The position numbers were made by a program, and so were the translations under genes. A DNA stretch of 64,000 nt, taken from assembly GCF_916700565.1 (NCBI RefSeq), contig NZ_CAKAKO010000001.1, positions 558,001 through 622,000 on the forward strand, given 5' to 3'. The notes below the pieces were generated by a model, which made no database searches, was not told where the DNA came from, and saw nothing but the letters and a program-made list of their open reading frames with translations. Of this stretch, positions 36,837 through 46,316 are shown piece by piece. This DNA is from Xenophilus sp. Marseille-Q4582 (GTDB taxonomy: Bacteria > Pseudomonadota > Gammaproteobacteria > Burkholderiales > Burkholderiaceae_C). Each line of letters opens with the position of its first letter. Positions within the stretch are counted from its first letter, which is position 1.

Positions 36837-39800
36837 TCAGTCGTATTGCAGCGTGTAGATCAGGTCGATCGCGCTTTGCTGGCCGGCCTGCCCGCGCAGC
36901 GTGAGGTTGCGCGTGAGGTCGTAGAAGATGAACAGCGTGCCCAGCGCGCCGGCCAGGCTGCGCTCGTAGGTCACGTAGAAATCCTGCGACAGCCGCTTGC
37001 CCAGCGTGACCGAGGACTCGGCCAGTTCGCCGCCGTTGCCCGGGCCCTTGAAGCCGATCTCGTCCAGGCCGAAGCGGCTGGCCAGGCTGCCGCCCGATCC
37101 GCCCTTGCCCAGGCCGCCCAGCAGCGCCAGCGCGGCCTGCTGCATCAGGATGGCCTCGCCGCCGCTGGCCGCCGAGGCGCGGCCCAGGATCACCCACGAC
37201 AGCGTCTCGGCCTCGGACAGCACCGGGTCGGAATACAGGGCCACGCGCGGCGCCTGCGCGCTGCCCGTGATGCGCACGCCCGCGCGCTGCGTGATGTTGG
37301 GCCGCAGCGCGAAGATGTCCAGTTGCGGGTTGTCGACCACGCCGTTGAAGCGCGCGAGGCCGCTTTCCACGTCCAGCGCCTGGCCGTAGGCGCGGTACTG
37401 GCCCTGCACGGTGCGCACTTCGCCGGTCACGCGCGGCGCGGCCGTGAGGCTGTTGGCGCGGATGTCCAGCGCGCCTTCCAGCCGCGTGGTGATGCCGCGG
37501 CCCTGCACGGCGAAATCCTTGCCCAGGTCGAACACGAGGGCGATGTCGGGCGGGCGGCGAAGCAGCGGCTGCTGGGGCTTGGGCGTGTCCTCGGCCGCGT
37601 CGCCGCGCGCCTTGGCTTCGCGCTCGGCCTTCTCGCGCGCCTCGCGCTCGATGGCGGCCGAGCGCACCACCACGTCGCTGCCCAGCCCGGGGGCGCTCTC
37701 GTCCGGCAGGGTGATGGCGGCGCGGTCGGCCGTGACCTTGCCGCGCACCTGCAACTGCCCGTCCTGCAGGCGGGTCTGCAGGTCGCCCGAGACGGTGACC
37801 TGGCGGTCGGCGCGCACCAGGGCGCGCAGGTGGTCGATGTCGGCGCGCAGGTCCAGGCGCGGCCCGGCCTCGCCCCACTGCGCTTCGCCGCGCACGGTCA
37901 CGCTGCCGCCGTCGCGCGCGCGTTCGCTGGCCACGGTGCTGATGTTGCCGCCGCGCCCGGCGATGCGCACCCGGCTGGCCTGGCCGCCCTGCAGCCGGAA
38001 TTCGTCGATGCGCAGGGTGGTGCCGGCCAGCGTGGCGCGCAGGCGGCCGTCGCGCAGGTCCAGGCCCTCCACGCGGGCGCGCAGGGCCAGCTCGTCGGCC
38101 GCCAGCGTGCCGTTCCAGCGCGGCTCGGCGCGGCTGCCGGCCAGCGTGGCATCGGCCTGCAGCGAGCCGGCCACGCGCCAGCCCGGCGGCGCCAGCATGG
38201 ACCACACGCCCAACTGCGGCAGCGTGGCGCGCACGCGGCCGCTGAGCGGCGCATCGGCCGCCCATTGCCAGCCGCCGCCCTGCTGCACCAGCCGCGTGCC
38301 GGCTTCGGCGTGGATCCGGCCGGCGCGTTCGCTGTCCCACACCAGCGTGGCCTGCAGTGCATCGCCATCGGCCTGCATGCGCAGCTCGGCCTGGCGCAGG
38401 CCGGCGGGCGTGCCCGGGCCCTCGTCGGTCGGGGTCATCGTGATCTCGCTGCGCGTGCCGGTGCCGTGGCTTTCGATGCGCCGCACCAGCGCCGCCTCGC
38501 CGGCCTGCACGCGCAGGTCGCCGCTGGCGCGGGCCACGCGGGCCTGGGCGCGCAGGCGGTCGCCGGCATCGATGTCCCAGTCGCCGTCGAAGACCAGGTC
38601 GCCGCTGATGCCCATTTCGCGCAGGCTGGCGTCGCCGCCGAAGGCGCGCGCCCAGGCCATGGGCAGGCCCTGCATGCGGCCCCTGGACTGCAGGCGCAGG
38701 CTGCTGCCGGCGGCGCTGCTGCGCTGCTGCAGGCGCAGCGGTTCCCAGTCGATGCGGACGGTGCCGGGCACCGGGCCGTTCAAGGTGGCGGCGCCGGCGC
38801 TGCTCTCCACGTCGAGTTGCCCGTCGCCGATGCGGATCTGGCTGCTGAGTTCGCGCGACAGGGCAAGGGTCCACGGATCGAGCTTCTGGGTGGTGTCCTG
38901 CGCCTGGGCGCGCAGGCGCGCCAGCTGCAGGCGCCATTCGCCGCGCCGGGCCAGTCCGCCGCTGGCCTGCGTGTCCAGGTTCAGGCGCTGCGTGCCGCGC
39001 TCGGCCTGGCCTTGCACCGACAGCGTGGCCTGCGCCAGCCGGCCTTCGAGCGTGGCGCGCACACCGCGCAGCAGCACAGGCGCAGGGCGCGGCGCCTGCG
39101 CGCCGGGGGCGGGCGGCTGCAGCGCCAGGCTGGGCACCTCCAGCTTCGCGCTCAGGGTGGGTTCGACGCTGCCGCGAGGCAGGGGTTGGCCGGGACTCTG
39201 CAACTGCTGCTGGAAGCTCTGCCAACCGCCTTGCCAGCGCGCGTCCAGCCGCGCCTCGCCGCGCAGGCTGTGGCCGGCGAAGGCCTGGCCCAGGCCGGGC
39301 AGGCTTGCGACCCAGTCTTGGAGCAGGGCCGCATCGCGCAACTGCAGTTGGGCCTGGCCCTGGCCCTGCGTCGGGGCCATGCGTGCGTCGATGTCCAGCG
39401 TGCCGCCGGGCAGCGTGGCCTGCAGTTTCGCCTGGCCGGCCTGCTCGGCGATGCGCACCTGGCCCTGGCCGCGCATGTCCACGCCGGCCGCCTCGACGCG
39501 CAGGCTGCGCAGGTCCAGCACCTGCGCCGGCAGGCTCCAGCGGCCCTGGGCCTGTGCGAGCCGCAGGTTCAGGCCCTCGAATCCGCGCGCACTGGCGCCA
39601 TCGCCGGCGGCGTGCAGGTCCAGGTCGAAGTCGAGCACGGTGCTTTCATCGTCGGGGGTGCGGGTGGTTTTCTGTGAGGCCTTGAGTTCGCCGCGGATCG
39701 GCGCGCCGGCCAGTCGGGTGTGCAGCAGCCCGGGCCGCACGTCGCGCACCGTGGCTGCGAGCTGCCAGGGCGCGGGGGCCGGCCGCCATTCCCCCTGGGC

Positions 39801-40934
39801 CTCGATCACGCCGCGGCCGGCTTCGATGCGCGCTTCGCGCACAAGCACGGCGTTGTCGGCCGCGTCGTAGTGCAGCTCGGCCTGCAGGGCGCGCACGGGC
39901 AGGCCGCCTTCGTCCCAGGGGGCCGCGGCGGGGTTGTCGAGTTCGGCGTCGACCGTCCAGGCCGGTCGAGCGGCATCGCCTTGCGGCTGCACGCTGACTT
40001 GGCCGCTCAGCTGCGTCCGCGGCGCTTCGGGCAGCAGCCAGGCTGCGTCGATGTTGCGCAGCCGGGCGACGGCGTCGATCACGGGTTGCGAAGCCCAGGG
40101 CGCCAAGTTCGCCTTCACGAAGGCGTCGACCGGGCGCGCGGGATCGGCCTCTTCCGCGGGCTGCAGCGTGGCCTCCACGGCCAGTCGCGCCTCGGGCCCG
40201 GCCAGCGTGCCCTCTGCCCGGGCCTGCGCGTTGAGTTCCAGCTTCCGGTCTTCCTGCAGCGCGGCCTGCACGCGGCCCTGCAGCGCCAGGTTCAGCGCCA
40301 TGGGCGCCGGGCCTTGCAGCTTCAGGTCGGCGCTGTAGTGGCCGTCGGCCACGTCCACGCCGTCGATCTTCAGCTGGTGCGCCTGGCCTTCGTAACGGTA
40401 GCGGCCGGCCAGCGCGCGCACCTCGACGGCGGGCGGGCCCGCCCATTCGATGGTGTCGATCTTGAAGGGCAGGTCCACCTCGACCGGCAGCGTCACGCCT
40501 TGCAGCGGCTGCAGGGGCTCTTGGGGCTTGTCGGGCTGCGGGAAGGATTCGATGCGCACGCGCGCGGCGCGCACTTCGCCGAGCTGCACCTTGCGGCTCA
40601 GCAGGGGGCGCAGCAGCCAGCCGATCTCGGCGTTCTCCACCGTCACCTGCATCGCGGCGCTGCGCCATTGCAGGTGGCCGATGCGCCCGCCCCGGCGCAC
40701 GGAGCCGGTCACCTCGCGGGTCTCCAGCGTCTGGCCCGCGGGCATCAGCCGCGCCACACGCGTGAGCGTGGCGGCCAGCGACTGGTCGGTGCCGGCCCAC
40801 CACCACAGCGCGCCGCCCAGCGCGATCAGCAGTGCCAGCAGGCCGGCCAGGCCCCAGCCCACCCAGGACAGCACACGGCGGCCCCGGCGGCGCGGCGGGG
40901 TGGGGGGCGTGGGGGCGGGCGTCTGCGCATCCAT
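36837..40934 (-). CDS. tamB: Translocation and assembly module inner-membrane protein TamB
   Basis: 1365-aa AsmA-like beta-taco protein of the bridge-like lipid-transfer superfamily. It is anchored by one N-terminal helix ('GWGLAGLLALLIALGGALWWWA') and spans the periplasm toward TamA. Long repetitive beta-strand segments ('GLDLRDGRLRATLAGTTLRI' type) fill the middle. The conserved C-terminal TamB domain ends 'NLTLRGQAGQQSAIDLIYTLQYD'. ATG 40934 is chosen over an upstream in-frame ATG at 40973. It is encoded 185 bp downstream of tamA. It works in outer-membrane protein assembly and/or phospholipid transport, and could assist autotransporter insertion. Confidence 0.93.
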   Translation of the reverse strand: MDAQTPAPTPPTPPRRRGRRVLSWVGWGLAGLLALLIALGGALWWWAGTDQSLAATLTRVARLMPAGQTLETREVTGSVRRGGRIGHLQWRSAAMQVTVENAEIGWLLRPLLSRKVQLGEVRAARVRIESFPQPDKPQEPLQPLQGVTLPVEVDLPFKIDTIEWAGPPAVEVRALAGRYRYEGQAHQLKIDGVDVADGHYSADLKLQGPAPMALNLALQGRVQAALQEDRKLELNAQARAEGTLAGPEARLAVEATLQPAEEADPARPVDAFVKANLAPWASQPVIDAVARLRNIDAAWLLPEAPRTQLSGQVSVQPQGDAARPAWTVDAELDNPAAAPWDEGGLPVRALQAELHYDAADNAVLVREARIEAGRGVIEAQGEWRPAPAPWQLAATVRDVRPGLLHTRLAGAPIRGELKASQKTTRTPDDESTVLDFDLDLHAAGDGASARGFEGLNLRLAQAQGRWSLPAQVLDLRSLRVEAAGVDMRGQGQVRIAEQAGQAKLQATLPGGTLDIDARMAPTQGQGQAQLQLRDAALLQDWVASLPGLGQAFAGHSLRGEARLDARWQGGWQSFQQQLQSPGQPLPRGSVEPTLSAKLEVPSLALQPPAPGAQAPRPAPVLLRGVRATLEGRLAQATLSVQGQAERGTQRLNLDTQASGGLARRGEWRLQLARLRAQAQDTTQKLDPWTLALSRELSSQIRIGDGQLDVESSAGAATLNGPVPGTVRIDWEPLRLQQRSSAAGSSLRLQSRGRMQGLPMAWARAFGGDASLREMGISGDLVFDGDWDIDAGDRLRAQARVARASGDLRVQAGEAALVRRIESHGTGTRSEITMTPTDEGPGTPAGLRQAELRMQADGDALQATLVWDSERAGRIHAEAGTRLVQQGGGWQWAADAPLSGRVRATLPQLGVWSMLAPPGWRVAGSLQADATLAGSRAEPRWNGTLAADELALRARVEGLDLRDGRLRATLAGTTLRIDEFRLQGGQASRVRIAGRGGNISTVASERARDGGSVTVRGEAQWGEAGPRLDLRADIDHLRALVRADRQVTVSGDLQTRLQDGQLQVRGKVTADRAAITLPDESAPGLGSDVVVRSAAIEREAREKAEREAKARGDAAEDTPKPQQPLLRRPPDIALVFDLGKDFAVQGRGITTRLEGALDIRANSLTAAPRVTGEVRTVQGQYRAYGQALDVESGLARFNGVVDNPQLDIFALRPNITQRAGVRITGSAQAPRVALYSDPVLSEAETLSWVILGRASAASGGEAILMQQAALALLGGLGKGGSGGSLASRFGLDEIGFKGPGNGGELAESSVTLGKRLSQDFYVTYERSLAGALGTLFIFYDLTRNLTLRGQAGQQSAIDLIYTLQYD

Positions 40935-41052
40935 GTCAGTTTTCCACGGCGCTGCGTGCCACCCGCAGGGCATGAAACGGGCGCTTCAAGCCTAGGAGCG
41001 CAGCGAAGTCCTCAGGGCACCCGAGGAACTGGCTCTGCCAGGCCTCTGGGTG

Positions 41053-41110
41053 CGCCCCCCTCCAAGCCGAAGGCGCCAGAGAGGGGGGAGCCGCGAAGCG
41101 GCCTGGGGGG
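41053..41110. repeat. Intergenic GC-rich palindromic repeat between tamA and tamB
   Basis: CCCCCCTC (41055-41062) pairs perfectly with GAGGGGGG (41081-41088), followed by CGCGAAGCGGCC and another G-run. The style (C-run, GCGCC core, G-run, GCTTCG-like palindrome) matches dispersed intergenic repeats I know from Comamonadaceae. It may attenuate read-through from tamA to tamB. Confidence 0.5.
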
Positions 41111-41119
41111 TGTTTCATT

Positions 41120-43102
41120 TCAGAACGAGAAGCCGAGGCGCAGGTGCAGCCGGAACTTCTTGACGTCCACGCCATAGGCCAGGTCGGCCTGCACCGGGCC
41201 CACGGGGCTGGCCCAGCGTGCGCCCACGCCCACGCCGACCTTGAACTTGTTCAGTTCGCTGGCCTTGTCGGCCACGGCACCCGCATCCACGAAGACCACG
41301 CTTTCCCAGTCGGTGCGCTTGCCGTTCCAGACCACGGGGCGCTGCCATTCCGCACTGGCGACGGCCAGGTAGCGGCCGGCCACGGTGGCGCCCGCGGCAT
41401 CGAGCGTGCCGATCTGCCGGTAGCTGTAGCCGCGCACCGTGGCGTCACCGCCGGTCAGGAACAGCAGCGTGGAAGGAATGCGGGCCGATTCCCTGGCCAC
41501 CACGCCGCCCAGTTCGGCGCGAAAGGCCAGGCGCGAGCGGCGCGCGTCGAGGGCCGTCTCGCCCGACTGTGCGCGCCCCAGCGGCACCACGCCCAGGAAG
41601 CGCGCGTAGGCCCGCGTGAACGGCAGGCGCTGGCCCGACAGCGCGTAGCCCGCGCCCAGCTCCAGTGCCAGGCCCCAGCCGCGGCGCGGGTTGGCCGCAT
41701 CGTCGAAATAGCGGCCCGTCCAGTGCCAGTTGACGCTGAGCGCGGCGGCCGAGGGCGGGGCGCCTTCGCCCACGTTCTCGGCATAGTCGTACTGCAGGAA
41801 GGTGGCGTAGTCGATGTGGTCGCCGGCCTTGCTCAGGCCGTAGCGCACGCGGCCGCTGTTCACGTCGTAGGTGCCGGCCTGCTCTTTCTTGAGCTCGCCC
41901 AGGGCGCCCCAGCGCCAGCCGTTCTCGCCGGGCAGCGAGGTCCAGGTGGTGTTGAGCAGCTGCGTGTCGCGGTCCACCGACAGCCTGGACACCGCGCGCC
42001 AGCCCAGCACCGGCATGCGGTTGTGGATGTGGTCCACCGACACGCGCGGGCCGTTGTCGGTGGTGAAGCCCACGCCCAGCACCACCTTCTGGAAGGGCGC
42101 CTCGCGCACCTGCGCGATCACGGGGGCGAAGGTGGGCAGGCCCTTATCGGTGTCCAGCGTGAGGAAGACCGAGTCGTAGTAGCCGCTGCTGGCAAGGCGC
42201 TGCTGCGCATCCAGCAGCTGCTGCTGGTCGTAGACCTCGCCCGTGGGCACGCGGGCGATGCGGCGCGCGCCATCGGGGTCGTAGCGTTCGGCGCCGCGCA
42301 CTTCCAGCGCCCCGAAGCGGTAGGCCGGCCCCGACTGGTAGGTGACCGACAGCCGCGCCCGGCCGCGGTCGGCATCCACGTCGGCGCGGCTGAACTGCAC
42401 GCTGCCGGTGGGAAAGCGGCGCGCCGTGAGCGCGCGCAGGCCCAGGGTCTTGGCGTTGTCCCAGCTTTGCTGCGTGAACGCGCTGCCCGGCGAGAGGTTC
42501 CAGCCGTTGCGGATGTACTCCCGCTGGGCGCGTGCGTCGGCGTCGGTGGCGATGGGCCCCGCGAAGTCGACCTGCACGGCCTCGACCTGTGTGCGCTCGC
42601 CCGGTTCCACGCGGATGCGCACGCGGTGCGGCGAGTCGCGGTCCTCGGGCACGTCGATCAGCTCCAGCGTGAGCTGCGGCGTGAAATAGCCCTGCGTGGC
42701 CAGCAGGTTGCGCGCATTGGCCTCGGCCGCCACCATGAGGCGCGACACCTCGGCCAGTTCCAGGTCGTCGAGCTGGCGGTAGCGCTGGATCTCGAGGTGC
42801 TTTTCCAGCAGCTCGCGCAGATCGTCGTCTTCGGCCTGCACTTCGACCGTGAAGGCGTGGCGCTCGCGCGGCGCGGCGTCCGCATCGCCCTGCACGGCGG
42901 ACGCCGCGGCGGAGGCCGTGGCCTCGTCGCCGCCCCCGCGGCCGGGCAGCACGCCGCAGCCCTGCAGCAGCAGCGCGATCAGCAGCAGGACGGCCGCCAG
43001 CGCCGGGTGCGCGCGCGGCGCTGCGGCGCGCTGCGGCCCTTGCCTTCGGGCAAGCGGGGGCCGGCATGAAAACGCCGGCGGAAGGGCCGGCGTGGGGGTC
43101 AT
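41120..43102 (-). CDS. tamA: Outer-membrane Omp85-family protein TamA (predicted lipoprotein)
   Basis: 660-aa BamA-like assembly factor partnering TamB. Periplasmic POTRA domains ('TQVEAVQVDFAGPI', 'GALEVRGAERYDPDGARRIA') are followed by a 16-strand barrel with 'VVLGVGFTTDNGPRVSVDHIHNR', the VRGY motif in 'GGDATVRGYSYRQIG' and the terminal 'LHLRLGFSF'. ATG 43102 gives a long N-terminal region with a lipobox 'LLQGC', so the protein may be lipidated, unlike E. coli TamA. ATG 43135 is an alternative start. Confidence 0.93.
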   Translation of the reverse strand: MTPTPALPPAFSCRPPLARRQGPQRAAAPRAHPALAAVLLLIALLLQGCGVLPGRGGGDEATASAAASAVQGDADAAPRERHAFTVEVQAEDDDLRELLEKHLEIQRYRQLDDLELAEVSRLMVAAEANARNLLATQGYFTPQLTLELIDVPEDRDSPHRVRIRVEPGERTQVEAVQVDFAGPIATDADARAQREYIRNGWNLSPGSAFTQQSWDNAKTLGLRALTARRFPTGSVQFSRADVDADRGRARLSVTYQSGPAYRFGALEVRGAERYDPDGARRIARVPTGEVYDQQQLLDAQQRLASSGYYDSVFLTLDTDKGLPTFAPVIAQVREAPFQKVVLGVGFTTDNGPRVSVDHIHNRMPVLGWRAVSRLSVDRDTQLLNTTWTSLPGENGWRWGALGELKKEQAGTYDVNSGRVRYGLSKAGDHIDYATFLQYDYAENVGEGAPPSAAALSVNWHWTGRYFDDAANPRRGWGLALELGAGYALSGQRLPFTRAYARFLGVVPLGRAQSGETALDARRSRLAFRAELGGVVARESARIPSTLLFLTGGDATVRGYSYRQIGTLDAAGATVAGRYLAVASAEWQRPVVWNGKRTDWESVVFVDAGAVADKASELNKFKVGVGVGARWASPVGPVQADLAYGVDVKKFRLHLRLGFSF

Positions 43103-43210
43103 CGGAAAGCGCGCCGCCCTGTGCATGGCGGGCATTCTGACATCGGGCTCCCGCGCCCCCTGTCGGAGAGGGCCGGAGATGCCGGCACGGGCCGGTGTGC
43201 GCGTCGCGCG

Positions 43211-44398
43211 CTACTTGGACAGCAGCCGCATCGCGTCTTCGAGCCCCTTGAGCGTGAGCGGGAACATGCGCTGGCTCATCAGCTGCTGGATGACGGAAAT
43301 GCTCTGGCGGTACTGCCACACGCCCTGCGGCTCGGGGTTGATCCAGGCGAACTTGGGGAAGGCGTGGGTGAGGCGCTGCAGCCATTCGGCGCCCGGCTCC
43401 TCGTTGTTGTACTCCACGCTGCCGCCGGGCTGCAGGATCTCGTAGGGGCTCATGGTCGCGTCGCCCACGAAGATCAGCTTGTAGTCCTTGTTGTACTTGC
43501 GGATCACGTCCCAGGTCGCGAACTTCTCGGAAAAGCGGCGCCGGTTGTTCTTCCACATGAAGTCGTAGACGCAGTTGTGGAAGTAATAGAACTCCAGGTG
43601 CTTGAACTCGGTCTTCACGGCCGAGAAGAGTTCTTCCACGCGCTGCACGTGTTCGTCCATCGTGCCGCCCACGTCCATCAGCAGCAGCACCTTGACGTTG
43701 TTGTGGCGCTCGGGCCGCATCTTGATGTCGAGGTAGCCCGCGTTGGCGGCCGTGCGGCTGATGGTTTCGTCCAGGTCCAGCTCGTCCTCGTGGCCTTCGC
43801 GCGCGAAGCGGCGCAGCCGGCGCAGCGCCATCTTGATGTTGCGCGTGCCCAGCTCCTGGCTGTCGTCGTAGTCCTTGTAGGCGCGCTGGTCCCAGACCTT
43901 GACGGCGCTCCTGTTCTTGCCGGCGCCGCCGATGCGGATGCCCTGCGGGTTGTAGCCGCCGTGGCCGAAGGGCGAGGTACCACCCGTGCCGATCCACTTG
44001 TTGCCGCCCTCGTGGCGCTCCTTCTGCTCCTCGAAGCGCTTCTTCAGCGTCTCCATGAGCTCGTCCCAGCCCATCTTCTCGATGGCGGCCTTCTCCTCGG
44101 CCGTGAATTCGCGCTCCAGCGTCTTGCGCAGCCAGTCCAACGGCACTTCTTTGGTGAAGTCCGTGAGCATCTCCACGCCCTTGAAATAGGCGGCGAAGGC
44201 GCGGTCGAACTTGTCGTAGTGCTTCTCGTCCTTCACCAGCGCAGTGCGGCTCAGGTAGTAGAAGTCGTCCATGCCGAAGGCGTCGTCCGAATTCGGCCCG
44301 ACCACGTCGGCCTGCAGGGCTTCCAGCAGGGTGAGGTATTCCTTCACCGACACCGGCAGCTTGGCGGCGCGCAGGGTGTAGAAGAAGTCGATCAGCAT
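43211..44398 (-). CDS. VWA-domain protein (CoxE-like)
   Basis: 395-aa cytoplasmic von Willebrand A protein of the CoxE-like group, which work with MoxR AAA ATPases to assemble or activate metalloenzymes and other complexes. The N-terminal half is helical. The VWA strand is 'VLLLMDVGGTMDEHVQ', where the classical DxSxS metal site reads DVGGT, so both serines are absent; metal coordination is doubtful. 'YYFHNCVYDFMW' and 'IFVGDATMSPYEI' are further VWA elements. ATG 44398 is chosen; sequence upstream in frame belongs to another gene. Its partner ATPase is at 45366-46208. Confidence 0.9.
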   Translation of the reverse strand: MLIDFFYTLRAAKLPVSVKEYLTLLEALQADVVGPNSDDAFGMDDFYYLSRTALVKDEKHYDKFDRAFAAYFKGVEMLTDFTKEVPLDWLRKTLEREFTAEEKAAIEKMGWDELMETLKKRFEEQKERHEGGNKWIGTGGTSPFGHGGYNPQGIRIGGAGKNRSAVKVWDQRAYKDYDDSQELGTRNIKMALRRLRRFAREGHEDELDLDETISRTAANAGYLDIKMRPERHNNVKVLLLMDVGGTMDEHVQRVEELFSAVKTEFKHLEFYYFHNCVYDFMWKNNRRRFSEKFATWDVIRKYNKDYKLIFVGDATMSPYEILQPGGSVEYNNEEPGAEWLQRLTHAFPKFAWINPEPQGVWQYRQSISVIQQLMSQRMFPLTLKGLEDAMRLLSK

Positions 44399-44421
44399 GG
44401 CGGATCTCCTGGGTTGCGCGT

Positions 44422-45018
44422 TCAGCCGCGCGGCTTGTCCAGCAGGTAGAGCAGTTGGGCCTTGACCTCGGGCCACTCGCCGCTGCGCAGGCTGTACATC
44501 ACGGTGTCGCGGATCGTGCCGTCGCGGCGCATCGCGTGGCCGCGGATGACGCCGTCCTTCTTCGCGCCCAGGCGCTCGATGGCGGCCTGCGAGGCGAAGT
44601 TGAAGTTGTCGGTGCGCCATCCCACCACGTGGCAGCCGAGGGTGTCGAAGGCATGCTGCAGCATCAGCAGCTTGCAGGTGGTGTTGACGTGCGTGCGCTG
44701 CACGCGCCGGGCGTACCAGGTGTAGCCGATCTCCACGCGCTTCACGGCCGGCACGATGTCGTGGAAGCTGGTGGTGCCCAGCACTTCGCCGCTCGCCTCG
44801 TCGGTCACCGCGAAGGCGAAGCGGTGGCCTTCCTCGCGCATCCGCAGGGCGGCCTCGATGTAGCCGCGCGTCTCGCCGGGCGCGGGCACCGAGGTCACGC
44901 GCAGGTTCCACAGCTCGCCGTCGGCCGCGGCGGCGGCCAGGCCCGCTTCATGCGACAGGGCCAGCGGGACCAGCTTCACGCCGCGCAGCGAAAGTTCGAC
45001 AGGGTTCACGAAAGCCAT
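44422..45018 (-). CDS. GNAT-family N-acetyltransferase (RimJ/RimL-like)
   Basis: 198-aa acetyl-CoA-dependent acyltransferase. 'LVPLALSHEAGLAAAAADGELW' opens the RimJ/RimL-type fold. 'FAVTDEASGEVLGTTSFHDI' and 'RVEIGYTWYARRVQRTHVNTTCKLLM' contain the CoA pyrophosphate loop, and 'VVGWRTDNFNFASQAAIERLGAKKDGV' is the typical C-terminal region. ATG 45018 is the start. It sits between a small membrane protein and the VWA gene, all leftward. Acceptor substrate unknown. Confidence 0.9.
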   Translation of the reverse strand: MAFVNPVELSLRGVKLVPLALSHEAGLAAAAADGELWNLRVTSVPAPGETRGYIEAALRMREEGHRFAFAVTDEASGEVLGTTSFHDIVPAVKRVEIGYTWYARRVQRTHVNTTCKLLMLQHAFDTLGCHVVGWRTDNFNFASQAAIERLGAKKDGVIRGHAMRRDGTIRDTVMYSLRSGEWPEVKAQLLYLLDKPRG

Positions 45019-45091
45019 GGTGTCAGGGGCAGGGAGGGCTCGAATCGGTTCGGTCGGATCGATCGGACAGGGCACGTGGGCGTGCGCGGCC

Positions 45092-45343
45092 TCAGACCGG
45101 TGGCGCGCCGTACTTGCGCCGGTACCAGCTGCGGGCCAGGTGCACGCCGCCACCGCCGCCCAGGCCGATGAGCGCAATGCCGGCGATCGCGCGGCCGGTG
45201 TAGCCCTCGGGGCCGAAGGCGTCCCAGCCCAGGGCCAGGCCCAGCCAGCGGCCGAGCAGGGCGCCGACGAAGAAACACACGGCCTGCGAGATGCCCAGCG
45301 CCATCAGCTGGCGCGTGGGCGGGGCGGGGTTGGGCGGCGCCAT
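45092..45343 (-). CDS. Small membrane protein, unknown
   Basis: 83-aa protein with two hydrophobic segments ('ALGISQAVCFFVGALLGRWL' and 'AIAGIALIGLGGGGGVHLA') and a basic C-terminus. It is encoded 22 bp downstream of the MoxR stop on the same strand, so probably co-transcribed with it. No family recognised. Confidence 0.6.
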   Translation of the reverse strand: MAPPNPAPPTRQLMALGISQAVCFFVGALLGRWLGLALGWDAFGPEGYTGRAIAGIALIGLGGGGGVHLARSWYRRKYGAPPV

Positions 45344-45365
45344 GGGCTGCGATGGTGGAGGCGCT

Positions 45366-46208
45366 TCAGCGGTTGTGCCGCTGCATGAAGACCAGCTTCT
45401 CGAACAGCGTCACGTCCTGTTCGTTCTTGAGCAGCGCGCCCACCAGCGGCGGCACGGCGACCTTGTCGTCCTTGCTCTGCAGGGCCTCGAGCGGAATGTC
45501 CTCGGCCACCAGCAGCTTGAGCCAGTCCAGCAGCTCGGAGGTGGAAGGTTTCTTCTTCAGGCCGGGCAGGTTGCGCACGTCGTAGAAGGTCTTCATCGCG
45601 GCCGTGAGCAGCTCCTGCTTGAGGCCGGGGAAATGCACGGCCACGATGTTCTTCATCGTTTCCGCGTCCGGGAACTTGATGTAGTGGAAGAAGCAGCGGC
45701 GCAGGAAGGCGTCGGGCAATTCCTTCTCGTTGTTCGAGGTGATGAACACCAGCGGCCGGTGCTTGGCGCGGATCATCTCGCGCGTCTCGTAGCAGTAGAA
45801 CTCCATGCGGTCGATTTCACGCAGCAGGTCGTTCGGGAATTCGATATCGGCCTTGTCGATCTCGTCGATCAACAATGCGACCGGTTGGTCGGACGTGAAA
45901 GCCTGCCAGAGCACGCCCTTGACGATGTAGTTGTGGATGTCCTTGACCCGTTCGTCGCCCAGTTGCGAGTCGCGCAGGCGGCTCACGGCGTCGTACTCGT
46001 ACAGACCCTGCTGCGCCTTGGTGGTCGACTTGATGTGCCACTGCAGCAGCGGCAGGCCCAGTGCGGTGGAGACCTCCTCGGCCAGCATCGTCTTGCCGGT
46101 GCCGGGCTCGCCCTTGACGAGCAGCGGACGCTTGAGCGTGATGGCGGCATTGACGGCCAGCATCAGGTCCTGCGTGGCCACGTAATTGTCGGAACCCTTG
46201 AATTTCAT
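45366..46208 (-). CDS. MoxR-family AAA+ ATPase
   Basis: 280-aa AAA+ protein. Walker A 'VKGEPGTGKTMLAEE', Walker B 'VALLIDEIDKADIEFPNDLL', sensor 1 'LVFITSNNEKELPDAFLRRC' with an arginine finger, and a C-terminal lid are intact. MoxR ATPases act with VWA-domain partners as chaperones for protein-complex maturation; the CoxE-like VWA gene at 43211 is two genes downstream. ATG 46208 (MKFKGSDNY) is the family start. It is divergent from the cytochrome gene. Confidence 0.93.
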   Translation of the reverse strand: MKFKGSDNYVATQDLMLAVNAAITLKRPLLVKGEPGTGKTMLAEEVSTALGLPLLQWHIKSTTKAQQGLYEYDAVSRLRDSQLGDERVKDIHNYIVKGVLWQAFTSDQPVALLIDEIDKADIEFPNDLLREIDRMEFYCYETREMIRAKHRPLVFITSNNEKELPDAFLRRCFFHYIKFPDAETMKNIVAVHFPGLKQELLTAAMKTFYDVRNLPGLKKKPSTSELLDWLKLLVAEDIPLEALQSKDDKVAVPPLVGALLKNEQDVTLFEKLVFMQRHNR

Positions 46209-46316
46209 GACAGGAGGGCGAATGAAAGGGTGGATGGGTGAAACGAGAACAGATGCCCGACCCCGGCTGAGTCGCCGACCGGTCAGCGAGCCAAGGGCCG
46301 CTGGAGATGCGGCCCA

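Noticed and set aside
36408-39677. Long open frames on the plus strand across tamB
   Set aside because: Third-position GC bias in tamB opens the opposite frames; no conserved motif or start signal.
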